DNA of 64,000 bases, taken from Lacticaseibacillus casei DSM 20011 = JCM 1134 = ATCC 393. Lineage in GTDB: Bacteria > Bacillota > Bacilli > Lactobacillales > Lactobacillaceae. The stretch lies in assembly GCF_000829055.1 (NCBI RefSeq), contig NZ_AP012544.1:1178001-1242000 (forward strand), in the 5' to 3' direction. This document shows positions 9,492 through 19,386 of this stretch, piece after piece; positions within the stretch are counted from its first letter, which is position 1, and the number at the start of each line of letters is the position of its first letter. A program made the translations under genes and the position numbers. The notes under the pieces are model-generated. The model worked only from the letters and a program-made list of their open reading frames with translations, had not been told where the DNA came from and searched no databases.

Positions 9492-9833
9492 ATGGCATTA
9501 GCACCCACAGGATCTGCGCAAGGCGATCCGATGACTTATCGAATTGGTTCAGAGTTGAAACGGTTCACGTTAATCGATCTTGGCTTTGTTCAAACCAAGA
9601 ACGGCAATTTTCAGTTGCAGCGGTCACTGGATCCTAACTCACCGTACACGACGGCGAATAAGCTCAAAATGACGGTGGCGAAGGACCTGGACAAGTTTCA
9701 ACTTGATGTAACTACTGGGAACGGCCTAAAGGCGATTAACATTTTTAAAAACGACCGCACCAAAGAAAATGTTGAACAGTATCAATACTGGGTTAACAAT
9801 TTAATTGAACGCGGCGTTATCGAACCTAAGTAA
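9492..9833 (+). CDS. DUF1831 family protein
   Basis: 113-residue protein of the DUF1831 family, found in lactobacilli next to cysteine desulfurase and mnmA; function not established. ATG 9492 was chosen because AGGAGG (9476-9481) precedes it by 10 bases; the frame is open further upstream but runs through the repeat. No membrane segment; mixed alpha/beta with a C-terminal helix (EQYQYWVNNLIERG). An accessory role in sulfur transfer for tRNA thiolation is inferred from context only. Confidence 0.85.
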   Translation: MALAPTGSAQGDPMTYRIGSELKRFTLIDLGFVQTKNGNFQLQRSLDPNSPYTTANKLKMTVAKDLDKFQLDVTTGNGLKAINIFKNDRTKENVEQYQYWVNNLIERGVIEPK

Positions 9834-9847
9834 TCGGGTTTGAAACT

Positions 9848-9888
9848 AGCAGTAATCTTCTTGTGTGTGAGGAGATTGCTGCTTTTTT
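9848..9888 (+). terminator. Terminator after DUF1831 gene
   Basis: Stem agcagtaatcttc / ggagattgctgct with a 10-base loop and T6 tail. Confidence 0.85.
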
Positions 9889-10040
9889 CGTTGAGCATGA
9901 ACGATTGATTTGCCGTGATGGGGTCATTCCTGAAAAGCAAAAGTGCTAAGCTGGTATTATTAAGAATTTTTTAGCGTAAGCGGGCGCGTTGTGGTGAGCA
10001 CGCGTCAGTAAGCACACGAATGGTTAGAGGAGGACGCTGG

Positions 10041-12311
10041 ATGTTCGAGCACGGTTTTATCGAAGTGCATAACGCCAATCAGAATAATCTGCAACACGTG
10101 AATATTAAAGTTCCAAAGTACGCCATTTCGGTTTTCGTCGGGCGTTCTGGGTCAGGCAAGTCGTCGTTGGTCTTTGACACCATCGCGGCCGAATCACGCC
10201 GGGAACTAAACGAAACCTTTCCCAGCTTTACCCAGCAATATCTGCCCAAGTATGGCCAACCCGACGTGGGTTCAATTGACCATTTACCGGTCGCCATCGT
10301 AGTTGAGCAAAAACGAATCGGGAAAAATGCCCGGTCGACGCTAGCTACCTATACCGGGATTTATTCACTTTTACGGCTACTTTTTTCCCGGATCGGCAAA
10401 CCCTTTATCGGTTATTCGGATACCTTTTCATTCAACCTGCCACAGGGAATGTGCCAAACGTGTCAGGGACTCGGCTATGTCGATGATATTGATGTTAAAA
10501 AGTTGATCGATCCGAACAAATCATTAAATGAAGGGGCTATCACGTTCGTCAGCTTTGGACCGGATACTTGGCGGTGGCGGCGCTATGTCTATAGTGGGTT
10601 GTTTGACAACGATAAACCGTTACGGGATTATACGCCGGAAGAAATGAAGCTGTTGTTATATGCGCCGCAACAGACACTCAAGCATGCACCTGCCAAATGG
10701 CCGCGAACGGCTTTGTATGAAGGGGTTGTGCCGCGCATCAAGCGATCGATTATTGGCAAAAAAGAAGCGGAGCACCACAAAGCGGCACTTGCCGAAATTG
10801 TGACGCGCAAGCCCTGTCCTGCATGCCATGGCACGCGCTTGCGTCCGGAAGTGTTGACCTGCCTCATCAATCAGACCAATATTGCGCAGGTATTAAAAAT
10901 GGATCTGGTCAATGTGCGGGAGTTTTTGAAGAAAATTCAGGTTCCACTAGCGCAAGATGTGATCCGCGAACTGTTGCGGAAAATCGATGCTTTAATTGAT
11001 ATCGGGTTAGGTTACCTTTCGTTGGATCGGCCGACAGAAACACTTTCAGGTGGCGAGACCCAGCGCATCAAAATCGCTAAGTTTCTGACCAGCGCTTTGG
11101 TCGACATAGTTTATATTCTTGATGAACCCAGCGTCGGCCTCCACCCGCATGACATCGAATTGATTAAGCGGGCACTGGTGCGGTTAAAGCAAAAAGGCAA
11201 TACGATTTTGATTGTCGAACACAATCCGGCGTTAATTGCATTAGGTGATTACATTGTCGAAGTCGGTCCCGGTGCCGGCACAACCGGTGGCCACATCACG
11301 TTCACCGGCACTTATCCGCAGTTGCTGGCTAGCCAAGCACTCACTGGCCGACTGCTTAAACAGCGACTGACGTTTCGTCAACCGCGGCCAGCTAAGACGA
11401 CGCTTGATTTACCCCACATTAAGCGGCACAACCTGAAAGATGTCCATGCCGTCATTCCCTTGGGCATCGAAACCGTGATTTCCGGAGTTGCCGGATCAGG
11501 TAAAAGCACGCTGGTCAGCGCATTACGCGATCATTTGACAGTGCCATACATTGATCTGGCACAGGCCGACATCGGTGCCAACATTCGCTCAACGCCGGCA
11601 ACTTACCTGAAAATTCTGGACCCGATTCGCAAAGTTTTTGGCCACGCGAACCATGTCGGCAGCAGTTGGTTTAGCTACAATGGCCGCGGCGCTTGCCCAC
11701 GCTGCAAAGGTAAAGGGGTAACGATTACGAACATGGCCTTCATGGATCCGGTTGTCTCCGTCTGCGAACAGTGCCACGGGCGCCGTTATAACGATCAGGC
11801 ACTGAGTTACACTTATCACGGCCAAAATATCGCTGACGTGTTACAAATGCCGATTGCTAAGGCGCAAACCTTCTTCGCTGAAACAAGCGAGATTGCCAAG
11901 CCGCTACGGAATATGGCGCGGGTGGGGCTTGATTACCTAACACTCGGCCAGCCGCTGACCACGTTGTCAGGTGGGGAAAAGCAGCGTCTCAAGCTGGCGG
12001 TTGAATTAAATCGCACGGGCGAAGTTTACCTACTAGATGAACCGACAGCCGGCCTCCACTTACAGGACATCACCAAATTGTTGCGCTTGTTTGACGATTT
12101 GGTGGACGCCGGAAATTCACTGATCATTGTCGAACACAATCTGCAAGTCATCAGTCAGGCCGATTGGTTAATTGATATGGGTCCTGATGCCGGCATTTAT
12201 GGTGGGCGGATTTTATACGCCGGAACCCCGGAAGCTAGCATGCAGGTCAAGCAATCCCGAACCGGCCAGGCATTGCGACAATATAACGAAGCTCCGGAAC
12301 GGCGGGCATAA
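10041..12311 (+). CDS. Short UvrA-like ABC ATPase (UvrA2 type)
   Basis: Tandem-NBD ABC ATPase of the UvrA superfamily, 756 residues against ~940 for UvrA. NBD1: Walker A GRSGSGKSS (~residue 35), signature LSGGETQRIK (~335), Walker B VYILDEPSVGLHP. NBD2: Walker A GVAGSGKST (~482), signature LSGGEKQRLK (~643), Walker B VYLLDEPTAGLH. Zinc-type CxxC pairs remain (CQTC, CPAC, CPRC, CEQC). The ~150-residue shortfall falls before signature 1, where UvrA carries its UvrB-binding insertion. Such paralogues are linked to drug tolerance or DNA binding without classical repair. ATG 10041 chosen for AGAGGAGG upstream. Confidence 0.88.
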   Translation: MFEHGFIEVHNANQNNLQHVNIKVPKYAISVFVGRSGSGKSSLVFDTIAAESRRELNETFPSFTQQYLPKYGQPDVGSIDHLPVAIVVEQKRIGKNARSTLATYTGIYSLLRLLFSRIGKPFIGYSDTFSFNLPQGMCQTCQGLGYVDDIDVKKLIDPNKSLNEGAITFVSFGPDTWRWRRYVYSGLFDNDKPLRDYTPEEMKLLLYAPQQTLKHAPAKWPRTALYEGVVPRIKRSIIGKKEAEHHKAALAEIVTRKPCPACHGTRLRPEVLTCLINQTNIAQVLKMDLVNVREFLKKIQVPLAQDVIRELLRKIDALIDIGLGYLSLDRPTETLSGGETQRIKIAKFLTSALVDIVYILDEPSVGLHPHDIELIKRALVRLKQKGNTILIVEHNPALIALGDYIVEVGPGAGTTGGHITFTGTYPQLLASQALTGRLLKQRLTFRQPRPAKTTLDLPHIKRHNLKDVHAVIPLGIETVISGVAGSGKSTLVSALRDHLTVPYIDLAQADIGANIRSTPATYLKILDPIRKVFGHANHVGSSWFSYNGRGACPRCKGKGVTITNMAFMDPVVSVCEQCHGRRYNDQALSYTYHGQNIADVLQMPIAKAQTFFAETSEIAKPLRNMARVGLDYLTLGQPLTTLSGGEKQRLKLAVELNRTGEVYLLDEPTAGLHLQDITKLLRLFDDLVDAGNSLIIVEHNLQVISQADWLIDMGPDAGIYGGRILYAGTPEASMQVKQSRTGQALRQYNEAPERRA

Positions 12312-13637
<1,326 letters not shown>

Positions 13638-13700
13638 TAACGTATGAGGCCCAAATAGAAAAAGTTTCAAAGTGGGGAACACAATTCACAATGTAGTACG

Positions 13701-13750
13701 AAAACGAACTTACTTCCAAATTTTGCAAAATGGAAGTAAGTTCGTTTTTG
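13701..13750 (+). terminator. Terminator after mnmA
   Basis: 18-bp perfect stem (13701-13718 with 13731-13748) around a further palindromic tttt-gc-aaaa loop, ending in T5. Confidence 0.9.
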
Positions 13751-13812
13751 AGTTTTCATTGGTGATTTGTTTTAGTTGCGACGCACCAGTTTTGATCCAT
13801 CCCTGAGCGTGC

Positions 13813-13841
13813 TTGATATTTATGGCGAAAATACTGATAAT
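13813..13841 (+). promoter_or_regulatory. Promoter of the phosphatase-TPR-recD2 operon
   Basis: TTGATA (13813-13818), 17-bp spacer, GATAAT (13836-13841). Confidence 0.6.
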
Positions 13842-13873
13842 GAAAAGGTTAAGACGTAAAAGGAGAGCGGCTT

Positions 13874-14536
13874 GTGACCAAATTATATTTTGTACGCCAT
13901 GGCAAAACCGAATGGAATAATCAAGGACGTTATCAAGGCGCAAATGGGGACTCCCCGTTGCTTCCGGAAAGTTTTGAGCAAATCAAGGCATTGGCCGACT
14001 ATTTGCGTGGTATTCCTTTTGCCCATGCCTATGTGAGTCCGCTTAAACGTGCGCGGGTGACGGCAAAGACTTTAATTAAAGATTTAAATGAAACAATTCC
14101 GCTAACGGTTATGCCAGCGTTGCGCGAATTCAACTTGGGCAAAATGGAAGGCATGACGTTCAGTGACGTTGCCAAGCACTTTCCGCAAGAGCTACATGCT
14201 TTTCGGCATGAACCGGCTGCTTATGATCCGCGAAAAATTCATGGCGAGTCGTTTCCCCAGCTGATCAATCGCGCCATTCCGGCCATCGTTGCGACAGTTG
14301 CGATGGATCGGAGCGGTGAGGCTAATTTGTTGTACATCAGTCATGATGCCGCACTGGCTGCGGTTATCCAAAGTTTGCTGGGGACGCCATTAGCCGAGAT
14401 TCGCAAAGATGGTGGCCTTACAAACAGCAGCGTGACGATTTTACAGGCAGATGGACCAAGTCTGCCGTTTAAATTAATTGACTGGAACGAGACCGGCTTT
14501 TTACCGGAACCGCCAAAACCAACCGACACCATTTGA
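13874..14536 (+). CDS. Histidine phosphatase / phosphoglycerate-mutase-family protein
   Basis: 220-residue member of the branch-1 histidine phosphatase superfamily. N-terminal RHG motif FVRHGKTEWN (residues ~6-15) with the phospho-accepting His, conserved Arg in SPLKRA, acidic residue in LREFNLG, and second catalytic His in YISHDAALAA (~155). GTG start at 13874 after AAAGGAGAG. Substrate cannot be inferred; glycolytic dPGM is unlikely because of the short, GpmB-like form. Leads an operon with the TPR gene and recD2. Confidence 0.9.
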   Translation: MTKLYFVRHGKTEWNNQGRYQGANGDSPLLPESFEQIKALADYLRGIPFAHAYVSPLKRARVTAKTLIKDLNETIPLTVMPALREFNLGKMEGMTFSDVAKHFPQELHAFRHEPAAYDPRKIHGESFPQLINRAIPAIVATVAMDRSGEANLLYISHDAALAAVIQSLLGTPLAEIRKDGGLTNSSVTILQADGPSLPFKLIDWNETGFLPEPPKPTDTI

Positions 14537-14578
14537 TTTTTGACACAGCATGACCACGATATGAGTAAAGAGGTTGTT

Positions 14579-15247
14579 ATGGATTCGGATATTTTAACCG
14601 CATTCAACCAAGGAAAACACGAAGAAGCCGTTCATGCAGCAGTCAAAGCCATTGATGCTGCGCCGAAAGATCCTAAGCGCTATGCCATGTTGGCAACAAT
14701 GCTCATCAGCTTGAAGGCCTTGGATCAGGCTGGCGAACTGCTCGCCAAAGCCCGCAACCTTTTCCCGACTGATATTGAACTTCAATACACGGCTGGCTTA
14801 TTTGCCTATGCACAGGCGGATTATCCAGCCGCAGCAGCCTGGTTTGCCAAGTGTCGCAAGGACGAGCACCTCAAGAACGATGCCACTTACATGTTGGCGT
14901 TGAGTTACCAACAGGCAGGACAAACGAAAAAAGCCCTCGCATTTGCCCTCACCGCCCACGAATTGGCCCCCAAACAAACCGACGCGGCTTTACTTGCAGC
15001 CGATTTATTATTGGCAGCACAAGCGTTTGACGCGGCAGCAGACATTTTGAAGCCGTTGCTTGACGACAAACAACCGCAAATTCTGTTTACTTATGGCATG
15101 GCGTTAAGTGCCGCTGGCAAAGATGGCAGCCATTATCTGGATGAAGCCAAGCGACTCGATCCGAAGGGTTATGATCAAAAGGCCAGCGCCGTCGCCGACA
15201 TCAACCGGTTTTTAAAGCTACAGGAGGGTCATGATGGACAGGCATGA
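14579..15247 (+). CDS. Tetratricopeptide-repeat protein
   Basis: 222 residues made almost wholly of TPR helices (for example DPKRYAMLATMLISLKALDQ and ATYMLALSYQQAGQTKKALA). A protein-interaction scaffold with no catalytic domain. ATG 14579 was chosen for the AAAGAGG upstream; the open frame begins at 14540. Its end overlaps the recD2 start by 14 bases, so translation is coupled. A TPR gene directly before recD2 is common in lactobacilli; its partner is unknown. Confidence 0.88.
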   Translation: MDSDILTAFNQGKHEEAVHAAVKAIDAAPKDPKRYAMLATMLISLKALDQAGELLAKARNLFPTDIELQYTAGLFAYAQADYPAAAAWFAKCRKDEHLKNDATYMLALSYQQAGQTKKALAFALTAHELAPKQTDAALLAADLLLAAQAFDAAADILKPLLDDKQPQILFTYGMALSAAGKDGSHYLDEAKRLDPKGYDQKASAVADINRFLKLQEGHDGQA

Positions 15248-17702
15248 GGATAGTGTCACCGGCCGGGTCAAAAGCATTTTCTTTCAGAATCCGAAGAATT
15301 TTTTTAAAATTCTCCTGATTGACATCACGGCCACGACGATCACCTGGACCGAACCGGATATTGTGGTGACTGGCACGTTTGGTGACATCAAAGAAGACGA
15401 AACATACACATTTACCGGTCATGTGATTGACCATCCCAAGTATGGCCAACAGTTTCAAGCAGATAATTATCACGTCGATCAGCCAACCAACAAAACCGGT
15501 TTGATCAATTATCTCAGTTCGGATAAGTTTCCGGGTATCGGGCCAAAAACTGCTGAGAAGATCATTGATAAGCTTGGAGTAGATGCGATTAATCAAATTC
15601 TCGATGATCCTGCATCGCTTGAAGGCCTTGGCATCACTGCCGCAAAGCGAAAAATGCTGGTTGACAATCTCAAGACGAATCAAGGCATGGAACGCGTCAT
15701 CATCGGACTGAATGATTACGGCTTCACCAGTAACATGGCCGGGCGGATTTATCAGCAGTACCGAAATGATGCGCTAGAGGTGATTAAGCAAAACCCGTAT
15801 CAACTCATTAATGATATTGCCGGCATCGGGTTTACCCGCGCCGATCAAATTGCTGCCAAATTGAATATCGCACCGGATTCGCAATTGCGTCTCGGCGGTG
15901 CCGTCATGGACACGCTACAACGCCTGACCGATGGTGAAGGGGATACTTTTGTCGAACTGCGCACACTGGTTACCCAGACACTTGATTTGTTAGAGCGGGC
16001 ACGGAATATTGCCGTTAAGCCGGATGACGTTGGTCAGGCCATTGTGACCCTAGCTAAAGATAATGAGCTGGTCGCTGAAGGCAAGCGGATTTTTCCTAAA
16101 CGGCTCTATGATTCAGAGTGGCAGATTGCCCGTCAGTTGAAGGGATTAGCCGAAGCAGGCGCGAAGGCTGAAGAACCTGAGCTGCCAGATATTGAAAAAA
16201 CGTTAGCGGAAGTGCAGGCAGACACCGGCATTGCCTACGATGATGTCCAAAAAAAAGCAATTGTCACGGCTTTACGCTCGCCGATTTTCCTGTTGACTGG
16301 CGGCCCCGGTACCGGAAAAACGACCGTGACAGATGGTATCGTTCGCACTTATGCGCGACTACATGACCTCTCGTTAGATGCCAATCAGTATAACTCGGAT
16401 GATCCATTTCCAATCATGTTGGCAGCACCGACTGGCCGTGCAGCTAAGCGAATTAGCGAGACGACGCAATTACCAGCCAGTACCATTCATCGATTATTGG
16501 GACTAGGTGTGGATACGCAGGATTTTGCGCCTAATGATCTGCCGGACGGGCTGTTGATTATTGACGAAATGTCGATGGTCGATACGTATTTATTTCGCAC
16601 GCTGTTGACCGCGCTTCATCCTGGCATGCAGATTGTGCTAGTGGGAGATAAGGATCAGCTTCCTAGCGTCGGTCCGGGACAGGTTTTTGCGGATCTTTTA
16701 CGCAGCGGTGCATTGCCCCAAGCCGCATTAACCCATATTCATCGCCAAGACGCCGATAGTTCGATTATTCCGTTAGCTCATGCGGTGAATGCCGGTAAAC
16801 TTCCTGACGATTTCACGCAACCGCAAGTGGATCGCAGTTTTTTGGCATGCACGCCTAGCCAAGTGCCGGAAGTCGTGGGTCAGGTCGTGAAACGGGCTGC
16901 TGTTAAGCAGTTTTCGATCGCCGACATTCAGGTTTTGGCGCCAATGTATCGCGGAACGGCCGGAATTGATCGCCTCAATCCAATGCTGCAGAATATTTTA
17001 AATCCTAAACGTAGCACGCGGACCAAAACCGTTCATTTTGGCGACACCGAGTATCGAATCGGTGATAAAATCCTGCAACTGGTCAATGATCCTAATCAGA
17101 ATGTCTTCAATGGCGAAATCGGCCAGATTGTCGGGATTACGTTAGCAAAGGAAGCACCAAGCAAAACCGATGAGCTGACGATTGATTTTGACGGCAATGA
17201 GATCACCTATAAGCGTAGCGATTTTAGCAAAATCACGCTTGCCTATGCGACATCGATCCACAAAGCTCAAGGGAGCGAATTTCCGATGGTGATTTTGCCG
17301 TTAACCTTGCAAAGTCGCCGAATGTTGCGGCGAAACTTACTCTATACCGCCATTACCCGGGCAAAGTCATTTCTGATTCTGGTTGGCGAACTAGCAGCCT
17401 TTGAAACGGCGGTTGGTGAAGTGGCCGTCAATCGGCATACAGGGCTGGTTCAGCGGTTGCAGCAGGTGTTTGACATCGAAGGATCACAAACGGCTGCTGA
17501 AGAAGCTGCGGTGCCACAACCAGCTTTGCCGCACCAATCCGCACAAATTGACACAAATGGTTCCGACTCGGATAATGAAGTTAGGCCTGCCAAAATGGCA
17601 CCTCACCAGTTAACGCCAGTGTTGGCAGCTTCGCAGAAAATTGATCCGATGATTGGAATGGATGGTATAACCCCGCAAATGTTTATGACGGAGGAGAATT
17701 AA
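15234..17702 (+). CDS. recD2: ATP-dependent RecD-like DNA helicase
   Basis: Superfamily 1B 5'-3' helicase of the RecD2 class, which acts without RecBC in DNA repair and replication-fork processing. 822 residues. N-terminal OB and helix-hairpin-helix region (GIGPKTAEKII at ~105, GIGFTRADQIA at ~200), Walker A GGPGTGKTT (~358), DEMSMVD (~445), GDKDQLPSVGPG motif III, C-terminal UvrD-like YATSIHKAQGSEF. ATG 15234 gives 6-base spacing to AGGAGG; ATG 15231 is the alternative. The last ~60 residues are low complexity. Confidence 0.95.
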   Translation: MDRHEDSVTGRVKSIFFQNPKNFFKILLIDITATTITWTEPDIVVTGTFGDIKEDETYTFTGHVIDHPKYGQQFQADNYHVDQPTNKTGLINYLSSDKFPGIGPKTAEKIIDKLGVDAINQILDDPASLEGLGITAAKRKMLVDNLKTNQGMERVIIGLNDYGFTSNMAGRIYQQYRNDALEVIKQNPYQLINDIAGIGFTRADQIAAKLNIAPDSQLRLGGAVMDTLQRLTDGEGDTFVELRTLVTQTLDLLERARNIAVKPDDVGQAIVTLAKDNELVAEGKRIFPKRLYDSEWQIARQLKGLAEAGAKAEEPELPDIEKTLAEVQADTGIAYDDVQKKAIVTALRSPIFLLTGGPGTGKTTVTDGIVRTYARLHDLSLDANQYNSDDPFPIMLAAPTGRAAKRISETTQLPASTIHRLLGLGVDTQDFAPNDLPDGLLIIDEMSMVDTYLFRTLLTALHPGMQIVLVGDKDQLPSVGPGQVFADLLRSGALPQAALTHIHRQDADSSIIPLAHAVNAGKLPDDFTQPQVDRSFLACTPSQVPEVVGQVVKRAAVKQFSIADIQVLAPMYRGTAGIDRLNPMLQNILNPKRSTRTKTVHFGDTEYRIGDKILQLVNDPNQNVFNGEIGQIVGITLAKEAPSKTDELTIDFDGNEITYKRSDFSKITLAYATSIHKAQGSEFPMVILPLTLQSRRMLRRNLLYTAITRAKSFLILVGELAAFETAVGEVAVNRHTGLVQRLQQVFDIEGSQTAAEEAAVPQPALPHQSAQIDTNGSDSDNEVRPAKMAPHQLTPVLAASQKIDPMIGMDGITPQMFMTEEN

Positions 17703-17708
17703 TTTTGT

Positions 17709-18926
17709 ATGGAGGACAACATACGCAAGTCACTGGTCATTAAGCCAGTGACGCCTAAGGATCTTGAGCAGTTCAATGATCTTTTGACTTATGTGTTTCA
17801 GGTTACGCAAAAAGACTTAGAACAATCCGGCTATGAAGAAGGCGAGTTGGAGCGGGCCAAGCGTCCGGTTTTGGAAAAATCAGATGTACTGGGGTGGTTC
17901 CATAAAGATGAGCTTGTTAGCTCGCTTGCTATTTATCCTTGCACGGTGAACATTCATGGGACGTTGTATCAAATGGCCGGACTAACCGGCGTCGGGACTT
18001 ATCCGGAATACGCGGGTCATGGACTGATGCACGATTTAGTTAAGTTGGGCTTGGAGCATATGCGCAGCCACAAACAATGGATTTCGTATCTGTATCCCTA
18101 CAGCATTCCGTTTTATCGCAAAAAAGGCTGGGAGATCATGTCGGATCATCTCACGTTTGACGTCAAAGATACCCAGCTGCCGAAACAGGTTAATGTTCCT
18201 GGCCACGTTGAACGTTTGGAAATTGATGATCCTGACGTGATTGAGACATACAACCGCTTCGCCATGAAAAATCACGGTGCCATGATCCGCAACCAGTTAA
18301 ACTGGGACGAGTACTGGCGCTGGGAAAATGAAGAAGAACGGACTGCAGGTGTGTACTATGATGCCGACGATCAACCTCAAGGCTATGTTCTGTATTGGAT
18401 TGCGGACGAAGTTTTTCATGTGAAGGAAATGATCTACACCAATCAGGAAGCCCGCGTCGGGTTGTGGAACTTCATCAGTGCCCATTTTTCGATGGTGACG
18501 CATGTTAAAGGCAACATTTACAAAAATGAGCCGTTGCATTTTCTCTTGGATGACGGGGATATCTATCAAACCATTAAACCTTACTTCATGGCGCGGATTG
18601 TGGATGTCAAAGCCTTCTTGGCACAATACCCGTTTGCAACCGAGACGACGGAACCATTCCACTTTATTGTGAGTGATCCGTTAGCGCCATGGAACAACGG
18701 GACATTCGGTGTTTACTGGGATGAAAATCAGCAGGTGCACATTACCGATCGGCCGGTTGGCGAAGCCATTACGACAGACATCCAGACACTGACGACTATG
18801 CTCATGAGTTATCGGCGGCCTTCTTATTTGGCCCAAATCGAACGGCTTTCGGCTAGTAAACACGCCATTAAACTGTTGGAAAATGCCGTGCCAATGGAAG
18901 AGCCTTACTTTTCGGATTATTTCTGA
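17709..18926 (+). CDS. Eis-like GNAT N-acetyltransferase
   Basis: 405 residues with the Eis/YhaR layout: N-terminal GNAT domain (GVGTYPEYAGHGLMHDLV, acetyl-CoA-binding region, residues ~97-114), a second degenerate GNAT fold and a C-terminal sterol-carrier-like domain. The family acetylates amines or protein lysines and can modify aminoglycosides; the natural substrate is unknown. It starts 6 bases after recD2 ends, so is likely co-transcribed, and is followed by a strong terminator. The C-terminus ends in an aromatic carboxylate-like YFSDYF, typical of the family. Confidence 0.88.
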   Translation: MEDNIRKSLVIKPVTPKDLEQFNDLLTYVFQVTQKDLEQSGYEEGELERAKRPVLEKSDVLGWFHKDELVSSLAIYPCTVNIHGTLYQMAGLTGVGTYPEYAGHGLMHDLVKLGLEHMRSHKQWISYLYPYSIPFYRKKGWEIMSDHLTFDVKDTQLPKQVNVPGHVERLEIDDPDVIETYNRFAMKNHGAMIRNQLNWDEYWRWENEEERTAGVYYDADDQPQGYVLYWIADEVFHVKEMIYTNQEARVGLWNFISAHFSMVTHVKGNIYKNEPLHFLLDDGDIYQTIKPYFMARIVDVKAFLAQYPFATETTEPFHFIVSDPLAPWNNGTFGVYWDENQQVHITDRPVGEAITTDIQTLTTMLMSYRRPSYLAQIERLSASKHAIKLLENAVPMEEPYFSDYF

Positions 18927-19036
18927 TTGGATCTTGGTAGCACAACTTAAGTAATCGGTTTGGCGTTTGTATATCCAACAAAAGCACTGAGTATCGCAAA
19001 AGGGCGAGCCTAGGTCACAATTCACGGACACAATAC

Positions 19037-19082
19037 AGAAGCGGACATACTCCAACAATAACTGGAGTATGTCCGCTTCTAG
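19037..19082 (+). terminator. Strong hairpin terminator after the acetyltransferase gene
   Basis: 18-bp perfect inverted repeat (19037-19054 with 19063-19080), 8-base loop. Only a short T tract follows, so termination may be inefficient. Confidence 0.75.
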
Positions 19083-19129
19083 TTTCCCAGGAGAATTTGT
19101 TAGGATTATTAAGATGTCAGTGCCAAAGC

Positions 19130-19318
19130 GGAGCAATCGTAGGACGGATGGGGCTCAGCCGTGCAAACAACACAGCGACCGTTTTTGTCGCTGATGTTGT
19201 TAGGCGACTTTGAGACAGCGGGCTTCTGGCTCAAAGAGCCGTCACAGCGTTCCAGCCACATCTGGCCGGAGATTGCGGAGTTTGGCACGGCAAGGAACTT
19301 ATTGCCTAAGCTTTTTTG
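19130..19318. ncRNA. Candidate structured RNA in gene-free stretch
   Basis: The stretch 19081-19386 has no convincing gene. It contains three consecutive hairpins: 19166-19201 (aacaac..cagcgac / gtcgctg..gttgtt), 19228-19240 (ggctc aaa gagcc) and 19251-19270 (tccagcca..tggccgga with mismatches), then a T6 tract at ~19312. The segment ctcaaag (19230-19236) can alternatively pair with ctttgag (19208-19214). An 87-codon minus-strand ORF overlaps but has no ribosome site. Strand unknown. Confidence 0.35.
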
Positions 19319-19386
19319 ATTATTCGGTATTCTTTTATCTATGAACGTCCTAGTAAAATTGGGGCTCAGCAACTTTTGTCATTCAT

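Noticed and set aside
9960..10020. gcgggcgcgtt / gtgagcacgcg segment as another hairpin-repeat copy
   Set aside because: Shares only short GC words; lacks the gtgtaagg block and the order of segments.
13701..13748. Long perfect inverted repeat as a mobile-element end
   Set aside because: Position after mnmA, T tail and single occurrence fit a terminator.
19109..19372. 87-codon minus-strand ORF
   Set aside because: No ribosome site, TTG-type start, and the sequence is better explained by tandem hairpins; kept only as a candidate RNA region.
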